DNA from: UBA2882 sp045542735
GTDB lineage: Bacteria; Bacillota; Clostridia; Lachnospirales; Lachnospiraceae
NCBI GenBank assembly: GCA_045542735.1
Contig: JAZQLQ010000004.1
Coordinates: forward strand, 34,915-98,914
Direction of reading: 5' to 3'
DNA: 64,000 bases
Shown here: piece by piece, positions 8,313 to 15,907 of the stretch
How the letters are laid out: each line of letters begins with the position of its first letter
How positions within the stretch are numbered: the first letter of the stretch is position 1
Notes under the pieces: generated by a model
The model's database searches: none
Told to the model about the DNA's origin: nothing
What the model saw: the letters and a program-made list of their open reading frames with translations, nothing else
Made by a program: the position numbers and the translations under genes

Positions 8313-9134
8313 ATGAGCAAAGTATATGATAAAGTAATGGATTGTTTAAAGAGTGTCAGAGAGGTTACGGATTTTGTACCCAAGGTGGCGATTGTCCTTG
8401 GTTCCGGTCTTGGTGATTATGCCAATGACATCAAGGTTGTAGCTGAGATTGAGTATAGCGATATCAAAGGTTTTCCCGTATCTACCGTTCCCGGACATGC
8501 AGGCAAATTTATCTTTGGTTACGTAGGTGAAGTTCCTGTCGTATGTATGAAGGGTAGAGTACATTATTACGAAGGCTATGATATGTCTGACGTGGTACTT
8601 CCTACCAGGTTGATGAAAATGATGGGTGCAGAGATTTTGTTTTTAACAAATGCATCCGGTGGTATCAATAAAAACTTTGAAGCAGGTTCCTTTATGATGA
8701 TTACCGATCATATTTCTTCATTTGTGCAGAATCCTTTGATTGGTCCCAACATTGATGAATTTGGAACCAGATTCCCGGATATGAGTCATGTATATGATGA
8801 AGACTTACAGGAGATTTTAAGACAGACAGCAAAAGAAAATGACATTCATTTGAATGAAGGTGTATATATCCAGTTTACAGGTCCTTCTTTTGAGTCCCCC
8901 ACAGAAGTTAAGATGGCAGGATTGTTAGGAGCCGATGCAGTTGGTATGTCTACCGTTGTAGAGGCGATTGTGGCAAACCATATGGGTATGAAGATTTGTG
9001 GTGTTTCCTGTGTCTGCAATTTGGCGGCAGGTATTTCCCCTACACCTTTGACACACGATGAAGTACAGCAGGCAGCTAATGAGGCGGCACCCAAGTTTAA
9101 GAAATTGTTGACTGAGGCTGTGAAGAAGTTTTAA
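8313..9134 (+). CDS. punA: Purine nucleoside phosphorylase, trimeric (PNP-I) type
   Basis: 273 aa, the normal length of low-molecular-mass trimeric PNPs. Splits inosine/guanosine with phosphate into base and ribose-1-phosphate. Motifs: VLGSGLGDYA (28-37, phosphate loop), VPGHAGKF (59-66), GRVHYYEGY (81-89), LTNASGGIN (111-119), and GPSFESPTE then GADAVGMSTV for the base site. First gene of an operon with cytidine deaminase and an adenosine/SAH deaminase-like enzyme, so a nucleoside salvage role is well supported by context. Confidence 0.95.
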   Translation: MSKVYDKVMDCLKSVREVTDFVPKVAIVLGSGLGDYANDIKVVAEIEYSDIKGFPVSTVPGHAGKFIFGYVGEVPVVCMKGRVHYYEGYDMSDVVLPTRLMKMMGAEILFLTNASGGINKNFEAGSFMMITDHISSFVQNPLIGPNIDEFGTRFPDMSHVYDEDLQEILRQTAKENDIHLNEGVYIQFTGPSFESPTEVKMAGLLGADAVGMSTVVEAIVANHMGMKICGVSCVCNLAAGISPTPLTHDEVQQAANEAAPKFKKLLTEAVKKF

Positions 9135-9178
9135 GTAAAAGAACAGTGTAAAATAAATGATTTGCAGAGGTACAAGTT

Positions 9179-9631
9179 ATGAACTCAATGCAAAAAAATG
9201 AATTAATCACCAAGGCATTACAGGCCAGACAAAGTGCATATGCGCCGTATTCCAACTATTTTGTAGGAGCAGCACTTCTTTGTGAAGATGGCAGCATCTA
9301 TACCGGATGCAATGTAGAAAATGCTTCCTACGGGGCTACCAATTGTGCAGAGCGTACTGCGGTCTTTAAAGCGGTTAGCGAAGGGAAACGCAGATTTATT
9401 GCCATTGCCATTGCCGGCGGCAAACAAGAGAGTGCAACAAGTGTAGAGCAAATAGCAGATTTGCAAACCACAGACTATGCCTTCCCTTGCGGTGTATGTA
9501 GACAAGTTCTCCGGGAGTTTGCAGATCCTAAGCAGATGACTGTTGTTGTGTGTAAATCCGTGGATGATTACAAAGAGATGACTTTAGAGCAATTGTTGCC
9601 GGAATCCTTTGGGCCGGATAACCTGAAATAA
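9179..9631 (+). CDS. cdd: Cytidine deaminase
   Basis: 150 aa. Zinc-dependent deamination of cytidine/deoxycytidine to uridine/deoxyuridine. Motifs: CNVENASYGATNCAERTA (C56-A-E58 of the zinc site and proton shuttle) and PCGVCRQ (C104, C107), the tetrameric CDA pattern. GAGG SD (9167-9170) is 8 bases from ATG 9179. Lies 44 bases after pnp and 24 before the amidohydrolase gene; co-transcription is likely. Confidence 0.95.
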   Translation: MNSMQKNELITKALQARQSAYAPYSNYFVGAALLCEDGSIYTGCNVENASYGATNCAERTAVFKAVSEGKRRFIAIAIAGGKQESATSVEQIADLQTTDYAFPCGVCRQVLREFADPKQMTVVVCKSVDDYKEMTLEQLLPESFGPDNLK

Positions 9632-9655
9632 ATCAAACCAGTAAAGGAAAACCAT

Positions 9656-10936
9656 ATGAATACAAGATTTTATAATGCAAAGATTTTAACAATGGAAGAA
9701 CCCATCAAAGTAGTAGATGGCGAGTTGTGGGTAAAAGAAAACACCATCATATATGTGGGAGCCGGTGAGAAACCGGAAGCACCTGTATGGGACAGGGAGC
9801 TTGACTGTAAAGGCAATCTGCTGATGCCCGGTTTTAAGGATGCCCATACCCATTCAGCTATGACCCTGCTTCGTTCTTATGCAGATGATATGCCTTTGCA
9901 GGATTGGCTCAATAAACAGGTTTTTCCTGTGGAAGCTAAAATGGAATATGATGACATCTATCATTTGACCAAGTTGGCAGTGCTTGAGTACCTGACCAGC
10001 GGTATTACCGGTGTGATGGAAATGTATCTGGACCCTTATGCCATCCAGGAGGCATTTACCGAGTGTGGTATGAGAAATGTACAGGTCAGCGGCATCAATA
10101 AATTTGGTCCTTCTTTGGAAGAAATGGAAAACCGTTATCTGAAATTAAACGGACAGAACGAGCTCTCTTCTTATATGCTTGGATTCCATGCAGAGTATAC
10201 CTGCTCTAAGGAACTGCTTGAGGATATTGCGGCTATGGCAAAGAAATATCAGGCACCTGTCTTTACACACAATTCGGAGACCGCTTTGGAAGTAGCAGAG
10301 TGTAAAGATCGTTATGGGGTATCACCCACTGTGCTTTTTGACCAGATTGGTCTGTATGATTTTGGTGGCGGCGGATACCATTGTGTGCATATGTGTGATG
10401 AAGATTTCGAAGTATTTAAGAAACGAAATCTGGTAGCAGTGACTAATCCGGCGTCTAACTTAAAGTTAGCAAGTGGTATTGCTCCGATTTCCAGATATCT
10501 CAAGGAAGGTATCCCGGTAGCAATTGGTACAGACGGACCGGCAAGCAATAACTGCCTGGATATGTTCCGCGAAATGTTCTTGGTAACCGGACTTGCAAAA
10601 TACTATGATAACGATGCCTCCAGTGTGGATGCACTTGAAGTATTAAAAATGGCAACGGTTAACGGAGCAAAAGCTATGGGATGGAAGGATTGTGAGACCT
10701 TAAGCGTAGGCAGCAAGGCAGATTTAATCATGATTGATTTAAACCAACCCAATATGCAGCCAATTCACAACATTGCTAAAAACGTAGTATATGCGGGAAG
10801 CAAGCAGAATGTGACACTTACTATGATTAACGGTAAGATTTTATATGAAAACGGAATCTTCCATATCGGAACCGATCCCGAAGAAATTTATAAAAAATGT
10901 AGTGAGATTTCCAAACGTTTGGAATTGGAGGCCTAA
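9656..10936 (+). CDS. mtaD: Amidohydrolase, 5'-methylthioadenosine/S-adenosylhomocysteine deaminase-like
   Basis: 426 aa, TrzA/ATZ (cytosine deaminase-like) branch of the amidohydrolases. Metal site: DAHTHSAMTL (H64, H66), FHAEYTCS, HNSET near 206, and GTDGPASNNCLDMFREM for the final Asp. The LLRSYADDMPLQDWLNKQVFPVEAKM segment is that of MtaD/SAH deaminases. The substrate could also be another adenosine-like nucleoside. Its place in a salvage operon supports nucleoside deamination. Confidence 0.85.
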   Translation: MNTRFYNAKILTMEEPIKVVDGELWVKENTIIYVGAGEKPEAPVWDRELDCKGNLLMPGFKDAHTHSAMTLLRSYADDMPLQDWLNKQVFPVEAKMEYDDIYHLTKLAVLEYLTSGITGVMEMYLDPYAIQEAFTECGMRNVQVSGINKFGPSLEEMENRYLKLNGQNELSSYMLGFHAEYTCSKELLEDIAAMAKKYQAPVFTHNSETALEVAECKDRYGVSPTVLFDQIGLYDFGGGGYHCVHMCDEDFEVFKKRNLVAVTNPASNLKLASGIAPISRYLKEGIPVAIGTDGPASNNCLDMFREMFLVTGLAKYYDNDASSVDALEVLKMATVNGAKAMGWKDCETLSVGSKADLIMIDLNQPNMQPIHNIAKNVVYAGSKQNVTLTMINGKILYENGIFHIGTDPEEIYKKCSEISKRLELEA

Positions 10937-10939
10937 TAC

Positions 10940-12661
10940 ATGGAATATCTGATTTTTCTTGGTGCCATAGCCGTAGTACTGGTTATTTTTACATGGACCG
11001 GTATACAGGAAGATAAGCGTACAAAGAAGATGTTTCGAAACAAATTAAAAGAGCAGTATGGTAAATGGTCTGCCAAACAGTATGCCGATGGCAGAATGAA
11101 TACCATATTCTCAGCGGTAGGAGCAGACGCGACAGATTTTGTCATCGACGATATTACATGGAACGACTTAGACATGGATCGTTTGTTTAGGACCATGGAC
11201 TTTACCCGTTCGGCGGCAGGAGAAGAGGCACTTTACCGCTGGCTTCGCATGCCCGTTTTTGATGAAGAAACGTTACAGAAAAGAGAGGCACATTTCCGTT
11301 TCTTTGATAAACATGAAAAAGAACGTCTGGACTATTTGATGCTGATGACAGAGGTGGGCAGGACAGGCAAGTATTCAGTTTATGATTATCTGGGTTATTT
11401 GGATGCTTTACCGGGTAAAAATTGTCTGGTGACGAAGCTCATTGATGTGATTATGCTTTTATCCATCCTGTTGGGATTTACCGTAAGCGGACATTTTTTC
11501 TGGGTGTTTGCGGCGTTGCTTGGATATCATAGCTTTATATATATGAAGCAAAAGCGTAAGGTAGAGCCTTATCTGACCACGTTTTCCTATTTTATCCGTA
11601 TATTGGAATGTGTGGACAAGTTGGATCGGATGTCTCCTGTATTTCATCAGGAATTTGCAGAAGAGATTGCAAAATTAAAAAAAGAAAAGGTACAGTTTTC
11701 TTCCTTCCGCAGATTTGCATTTCTGGCATTAAACAGCAATGACGGGACCGGAGGCGCAGAGATTCTACAGATATTCCAAGTTTATATCAATATGATGTTC
11801 CATTTGGATCTTATCAAGCTGTATTCTATGCTTGCCACAGTAAAAGAAAAAAAACACGATCTGATTGCAATCCTACAGGGCATGGGTGAGATCGAAGCCT
11901 GTGTCAGTGTGGTTTATACAAGAGCGGCAATGGGCGGATATTGTATGCCTGAGTTTGTGAGTGCCACGGGTGAAGAGAACGGCACTTTGAATACCGGGGT
12001 AAAGATCACTTCTTTATTATATGAAGCAACAGATTTATATCATCCTTTAATAGCAGAACCTGTAAAAAACAATGTGAGTCAGAAAAAAGGAATGCTATTA
12101 ACCGGCTCCAATGCATCCGGTAAATCTACTTTTTTAAAAGCGGTAGCCATCAATGCGTTGTTGGCACAGACCATTCATACCGTTTGTGCAAGCAACTATC
12201 GGGCAAATTTTTTCCGGATTTATTCGTCCATGGCATTGAGGGACAGTCTGCAAGAAGGCGAAAGCTATTTTATTGTGGAGATTAAATCTTTGAAACGGAT
12301 TTTTGATGCAGCGCATGCAAATGAAACAAAAGCGCCTGTTCTTTGTACCATCGACGAGGTACTAAGAGGTACCAATACAGCAGAGCGCATTGCAGCAAGT
12401 ACTGAGCTTTTAAAAGCGCTTTCTACAGAAGATGTGCTGTGCTTTGCGGCAACCCATGACTTGGAGTTAACTTCCTTATTAAAAGAAGTGTATGCTAATT
12501 ATCATTTCAAGGAAATGATTGATGGGAAAGAAATTGTATTCCCTTATGAATTGACAGAAGGTCCGGCAAAGGGCAGAAATGCCATTAAGCTGATGGGAGC
12601 GTTGGGCTTTGATCGGGAGATTGTAAATAGAGCAGAACAATTGGCAGGAGGATTAATGTGA
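10940..12661 (+). CDS. Membrane-anchored MutS-family ATPase (MutS paralogue)
   Basis: 573 aa. Starts with a membrane helix (EYLIFLGAIAVVLVIFTWTGI) and has a second hydrophobic pair near 165-200 (VIMLLSILLGFTVSGHFFWVFAALLGYH). The C-terminal half is a MutS ATPase: Walker A LTGSNASGKSTFLKA (about 386-400), ALRDSLQEGESYF, Walker B LCTIDEVLRGTNTAER, and CFAATHDLEL. The MutS mismatch-recognition and connector domains are absent, so this is not the repair protein proper. Three bases after the deaminase gene, and its stop overlaps the RNase H start. Role unknown. Confidence 0.85.
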   Translation: MEYLIFLGAIAVVLVIFTWTGIQEDKRTKKMFRNKLKEQYGKWSAKQYADGRMNTIFSAVGADATDFVIDDITWNDLDMDRLFRTMDFTRSAAGEEALYRWLRMPVFDEETLQKREAHFRFFDKHEKERLDYLMLMTEVGRTGKYSVYDYLGYLDALPGKNCLVTKLIDVIMLLSILLGFTVSGHFFWVFAALLGYHSFIYMKQKRKVEPYLTTFSYFIRILECVDKLDRMSPVFHQEFAEEIAKLKKEKVQFSSFRRFAFLALNSNDGTGGAEILQIFQVYINMMFHLDLIKLYSMLATVKEKKHDLIAILQGMGEIEACVSVVYTRAAMGGYCMPEFVSATGEENGTLNTGVKITSLLYEATDLYHPLIAEPVKNNVSQKKGMLLTGSNASGKSTFLKAVAINALLAQTIHTVCASNYRANFFRIYSSMALRDSLQEGESYFIVEIKSLKRIFDAAHANETKAPVLCTIDEVLRGTNTAERIAASTELLKALSTEDVLCFAATHDLELTSLLKEVYANYHFKEMIDGKEIVFPYELTEGPAKGRNAIKLMGALGFDREIVNRAEQLAGGLM

Positions 12662-13137
12662 AAGTAAGTATTTTTACAGATGGAGCCGCAAGGGGAAACC
12701 CGGATGGACCCGGCGGATACGGAACCATTTTACAATATGTTGATCCCAATGGGACACTGCATGAAAGAGAACTGTCTGCAGGCTATAAAAAAACCACCAA
12801 CAACCGTATGGAACTAATGGCAGTTATTGTAGGTTTAGAAGCCTTAAACAGACCCTGCGAGGTGGAGTTGTATTCCGATTCCAAATATGTTATTGATGCC
12901 TTTGAGCAGCATTGGGTGGATTCCTGGCTCAAAAACAACTGGAAAAACAGCCAGAAAAAACCGGTGAAAAACATTGATCTGTGGAAACGGTTGCTGGCAG
13001 CAAAAGAAAAGCATCAGGTGCACTTCAACTGGGTCAAAGGCCATGCGGGACATCCGTTAAACGAGCGATGCGATGTGCTTGCCACAAGTGCCGCTGACGG
13101 CAGTGATTTACTTGACGATTGTGGCGTTGAGGTGTAA
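12658..13137 (+). CDS. rnhA: Ribonuclease HI
   Basis: 159 aa with a GTG start overlapping the previous stop by four bases (GTGA); SD AGGAGG lies just upstream. Degrades RNA in RNA:DNA hybrids. All four catalytic carboxylates are visible: D8 (FTDGAARGN), E52 (NRMELMAV), D74 (YSDSKYVID) and D139 (NERCDVLA). WVKGHAGHPLNERCD carries the conserved His. Last gene of the salvage operon by spacing. Confidence 0.96.
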   Translation: MKVSIFTDGAARGNPDGPGGYGTILQYVDPNGTLHERELSAGYKKTTNNRMELMAVIVGLEALNRPCEVELYSDSKYVIDAFEQHWVDSWLKNNWKNSQKKPVKNIDLWKRLLAAKEKHQVHFNWVKGHAGHPLNERCDVLATSAADGSDLLDDCGVEV

Positions 13138-13200
13138 AATTGACTCAGAGTCTGTGAGACAAATATCGGACACAGATGCAGGACAGAAAGGATAATTGAC

Positions 13201-13371
13201 ATGAACAATCTGATTTTATTTGTAAATTCATTATTATCATATTTATTGGTATTTGCGGTTATCGTGGTAGTAGCAGGTGTTGCTGTATTTATCGGTATTA
13301 CCATGAGAAAGAAAAAGAATGCACAGGAAGCTCTGGAAGCAGAAACTGAGGAAACAGTTGCTACCGAGTAG
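13201..13371 (+). CDS. Small single-pass membrane protein
   Basis: 56 aa, too short for most gene callers. AAAGGA SD (about 13187-13192) precedes ATG 13201. A long hydrophobic helix (LLSYLLVFAVIVVVAGVAVFIGI) is followed by a basic stop-transfer segment (MRKKKN) and an acidic tail (EALEAETEETVATE). Similar 50-60-aa proteins occur beside rnhA or regulators in related genomes, as far as I recall. Function unknown. Confidence 0.6.
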   Translation: MNNLILFVNSLLSYLLVFAVIVVVAGVAVFIGITMRKKKNAQEALEAETEETVATE

Positions 13372-13396
13372 TTTGTGTAGGATAACGAGTTGATAA

Positions 13397-13442
13397 AAAA
13401 GGGCTGACGGAATCCCGAGGCGGATTGAAGGACAGCTCTTTT
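13397..13442 (+). terminator. Terminator after the small membrane protein gene
   Basis: AAAAGGGCTG (13397-13406) pairs with CAGCTCTTTT (13433-13442) except for one G/T position. It ends 26 bases before the WYL gene. Confidence 0.55.
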
Positions 13443-13468
13443 CTGCATGATAAAGGAGTGTTTCATTT

Positions 13469-14470
13469 ATGGCGAAATCTTCCAATCAAAAATTAAAACA
13501 ATTATATTTACTTCGTATTCTTTCAGAATATACGGATGAGAAGCATGCCCTAACTACACAGGAATTAATTGAGAAGCTCAAAGAGTATGATGTTAGTGCA
13601 GAGAGAAAAAGTATTTATAGTGATATTGAAGCATTAAATGCCATTGGTTATGACATATTAAATGATAAGAGCCGTACACACAACGGATACTATATGGCAT
13701 CCAGGGAGTTTGAATTGCCGGAGCTGAAACTCTTGGTTGATGCTGTACAATCCTCGCGTTTTATTACGGAAAAGAAATCCAAGGAGTTAATCGGCAAATT
13801 GGAGAAACTGTGCAGTAAATATGATGCAGGTAAACTGCAACGTCAGGTCTATGTATCCGACCGGTTAAAAACCGAAAATGAAGGTATCTATTATAATGTG
13901 GATGGTATTCATGAAGCGATACAGAAGGATAAACAGATTACCTTCAAATATTATGAATGGGACGCAGATAAAAAAATGCGTTTCAAAAAAGAGGGTACAA
14001 CTTATCAGGTAAGCCCCTATCTGTTGGTATGGAATGATTCCAATTATTATTTGGTGGCGTATCAGGAAGAGGATGCCATGATTAAGCATTATCGTGTGGA
14101 TAAAATGGCAAATCTGACTGTGACAGAGATTAGTAGAACAGGGAAGAAAGATTACAAGGCATTCTCGCCCAGTTTGTATACCAAAAAAAGCTTCCAGATG
14201 TTTGGTGGCGATGAGACCACGGTTACCTTACAATGTGAGGAAAATATGGCAGGTGTAATGATTGACCGATTTGGTAAACAAGTGGCTATGCGCAAGATGC
14301 CAAACGGTAAGCTACAGGTTCGTACCGATATTATGGTCAGCAATCCCTTCTTTGGATGGTTGGCAGGCATGAATGGGGCGGTAAAAGTAGTCGCACCGGC
14401 AGAAGTGGCAACACAAGCCAGGGAGTACTTACAAAACATCCTAAGCAAATGGGACGAAATGGAAAGTTAA
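13469..14470 (+). CDS. WYL-domain transcriptional regulator
   Basis: 333 aa. N-terminal winged helix (LLRILSEYTDEKHALTTQELIEKL, then SAERKSIYSDIEALNAIGYDI, the DeoR/HTH_11 type). The middle carries the WYL module (ITFKYYEWDADKK...YQVSPYLLVWNDSNYYLVAYQE...KHYRVDKM), a likely ligand or nucleic-acid sensor, then a C-terminal WCX domain. AAAGGAG SD at 13452-13458. The gene stands alone between terminators; target and ligand unknown. Confidence 0.9.
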   Translation: MAKSSNQKLKQLYLLRILSEYTDEKHALTTQELIEKLKEYDVSAERKSIYSDIEALNAIGYDILNDKSRTHNGYYMASREFELPELKLLVDAVQSSRFITEKKSKELIGKLEKLCSKYDAGKLQRQVYVSDRLKTENEGIYYNVDGIHEAIQKDKQITFKYYEWDADKKMRFKKEGTTYQVSPYLLVWNDSNYYLVAYQEEDAMIKHYRVDKMANLTVTEISRTGKKDYKAFSPSLYTKKSFQMFGGDETTVTLQCEENMAGVMIDRFGKQVAMRKMPNGKLQVRTDIMVSNPFFGWLAGMNGAVKVVAPAEVATQAREYLQNILSKWDEMES

Positions 14471-14509
14471 GATAAATAAAAGTATGATACAAGACAAGGA
14501 GATACACAC

Positions 14510-15673
14510 ATGGAATTTGCAGACAGAATGAAAGGCTATGAAGAAGGCATTTTTCAGGTATTGAATGAAATGCGTTTAAAGAAAGAAGGAGCAGGAGAAA
14601 AGGTTTATAACTTTTCCGTAGGAACACCGGATTTTAAACCTGCTGCCCATATCATGGAAGCCGTGGCAAAAGCGGCTACCGTGGCAGAGAATTACAAATA
14701 TTCTTTAGGTGACATTCCGGCATTGACGGAGGCTGTCATTGAGCGGTTTGAAAAGCGCTATGAGGTAACTTTAAGTGCAGAGGAAGTGACCTCCGTATAC
14801 GGTTCACAGGAAGGTATTGCCCACATCGGATTTGCTCTTTGCAATCCCGGGGACATTGTATTGGTGCCCAATCCCGGTTATCCTGTATTTACCTTTGGAC
14901 CCTCATTGGCAGGTGCCAAGATTGTGACCTATGATCTGATTGAAGAGAAAGGCTATTTGCCCAACCTTTCCGATATTGATGAAGAGACAGCCAAAGCGGC
15001 AAAGTGTATCATTGTGTCATACCCTTTAAACCCTGTATGCAAATGTGCACCCCCGTCTTTTTATGAAGAATTGATTGCTTGGGCAAAAAAATATGATGTG
15101 GTTGTTATTCATGACAATGCCTATTCAGACATCGTATATGATGGCAAGGTCGGACGTTCCTTCTTATCCTATGAAGGGGCCAAAGAAATTGGTGTGGAGT
15201 TTTATTCCCTGTCCAAATCCTACAACTATACCGGTGCCAGAGTGGCGTTTTTAGCAGGAAATAAAGAGTTGGTACAGACCTTTAAGAGAATGCGTAGCCA
15301 GATTGATTATGGTACCTTTATCCCCGTTCAGCTTGGTGCAGTTGCAGCACTGACAGGTTCCGATGATTGTGTCAAAAATCAGTGTAAAGAGTATGAGGCA
15401 AGAAGAAATGCACTCTGTGATGGGTTTACCAAGGCAGGCTGGGCATTTGAGCGCAGTGAAGGAACTATGTTTGCCTGGTCCAAGATACCGGCAAACTTTA
15501 CCGATGATGTAGAGTTTGTAAAAGCCTTATTTGAACGTACCGGTGTACTCTGTACCCCGGGTAGTAGTTTTGGATCACTGGGAAAAGGACATGTACGTTT
15601 TGCCCTTGTCCTTCCTGTGGAGACAATTGAAGAAGCAGTGTCCGCAGTTGCAGACAGTGGCATTCTTGCATAA
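14510..15673 (+). CDS. Class I/II PLP-dependent aminotransferase (LL-DAP aminotransferase-like)
   Basis: 387 aa, fold type I. Features: NFSVGTPDFKP near 35 (substrate arm), YKYSLGDIPALTEAVI, GSQEGIAHIGFALCNPGDIVLVPNPGYP, VSYPLNPVCKCAP, HDNAYSDIVYDG, and the PLP lysine in YSLSKSYNYTGAR (K236). Closest to the alanine/LL-diaminopimelate aminotransferase group. Substrate cannot be fixed from sequence. In NPVCKCAP the usual NPTG is changed. SD AAGGAG at 14495-14500; a terminator follows directly. Confidence 0.85.
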   Translation: MEFADRMKGYEEGIFQVLNEMRLKKEGAGEKVYNFSVGTPDFKPAAHIMEAVAKAATVAENYKYSLGDIPALTEAVIERFEKRYEVTLSAEEVTSVYGSQEGIAHIGFALCNPGDIVLVPNPGYPVFTFGPSLAGAKIVTYDLIEEKGYLPNLSDIDEETAKAAKCIIVSYPLNPVCKCAPPSFYEELIAWAKKYDVVVIHDNAYSDIVYDGKVGRSFLSYEGAKEIGVEFYSLSKSYNYTGARVAFLAGNKELVQTFKRMRSQIDYGTFIPVQLGAVAALTGSDDCVKNQCKEYEARRNALCDGFTKAGWAFERSEGTMFAWSKIPANFTDDVEFVKALFERTGVLCTPGSSFGSLGKGHVRFALVLPVETIEEAVSAVADSGILA

Positions 15674-15715
15674 AGCTGATAGATTCAAGGTTTAAAGCGA
15701 ATCGGTCAATTTCTG

Positions 15716-15750
15716 GGTGGTGATTTTTCACAAAATCGCCACCTTTTTTT
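15716..15750 (+). terminator. Intrinsic terminator after the aminotransferase gene
   Basis: GGTGGTGATTTT (15716-15727) pairs perfectly with AAAATCGCCACC (15732-15743), allowing a GU pair, with a 4-base loop, then a run of seven T. Confidence 0.9.
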
Positions 15751-15776
15751 GTGTAAATTTGCCAGACGACCTTTGG

Positions 15777-15805
15777 TTGACATGCCACAAAACTTTGGCT
15801 ATACT
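15777..15805 (+). promoter_or_regulatory. nrdD promoter
   Basis: TTGACA (15777-15782), 17-bp spacer, TATACT (15800-15805). Near-consensus sigma-A promoter; a long leader (about 95 bases) follows. Confidence 0.8.
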
Positions 15806-15861
15806 TGAACTTGCACCACAACATCTTGTGCTTGTTGACATAATACGTGCACATCTTGTTG
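15785..15861 (+). promoter_or_regulatory. NrdR boxes (two or three) in the nrdD control region
   Basis: Box 2, CCACAACATCTTGTGC (15816-15831), matches the published NrdR consensus ACACwATATATwGTGT at 12 of 16 positions. Box 1, CCACAAAACTTTGGCT (15785-15800), lies 31 bases before it in the promoter spacer. Box 3, CGTGCACATCTTGTTG (15846-15861), lies 30 bases after it with one good half-site. Spacing near three helical turns is the rule for tandem NrdR boxes. Repression of nrdDG by NrdR is therefore likely; nrdR itself is not in the window. Confidence 0.7.
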
Positions 15862-15907
15862 AGGGTTTATTTTTTTCTATGGAGTGATAAAGAGGGAGGA
15901 TGCTGTA

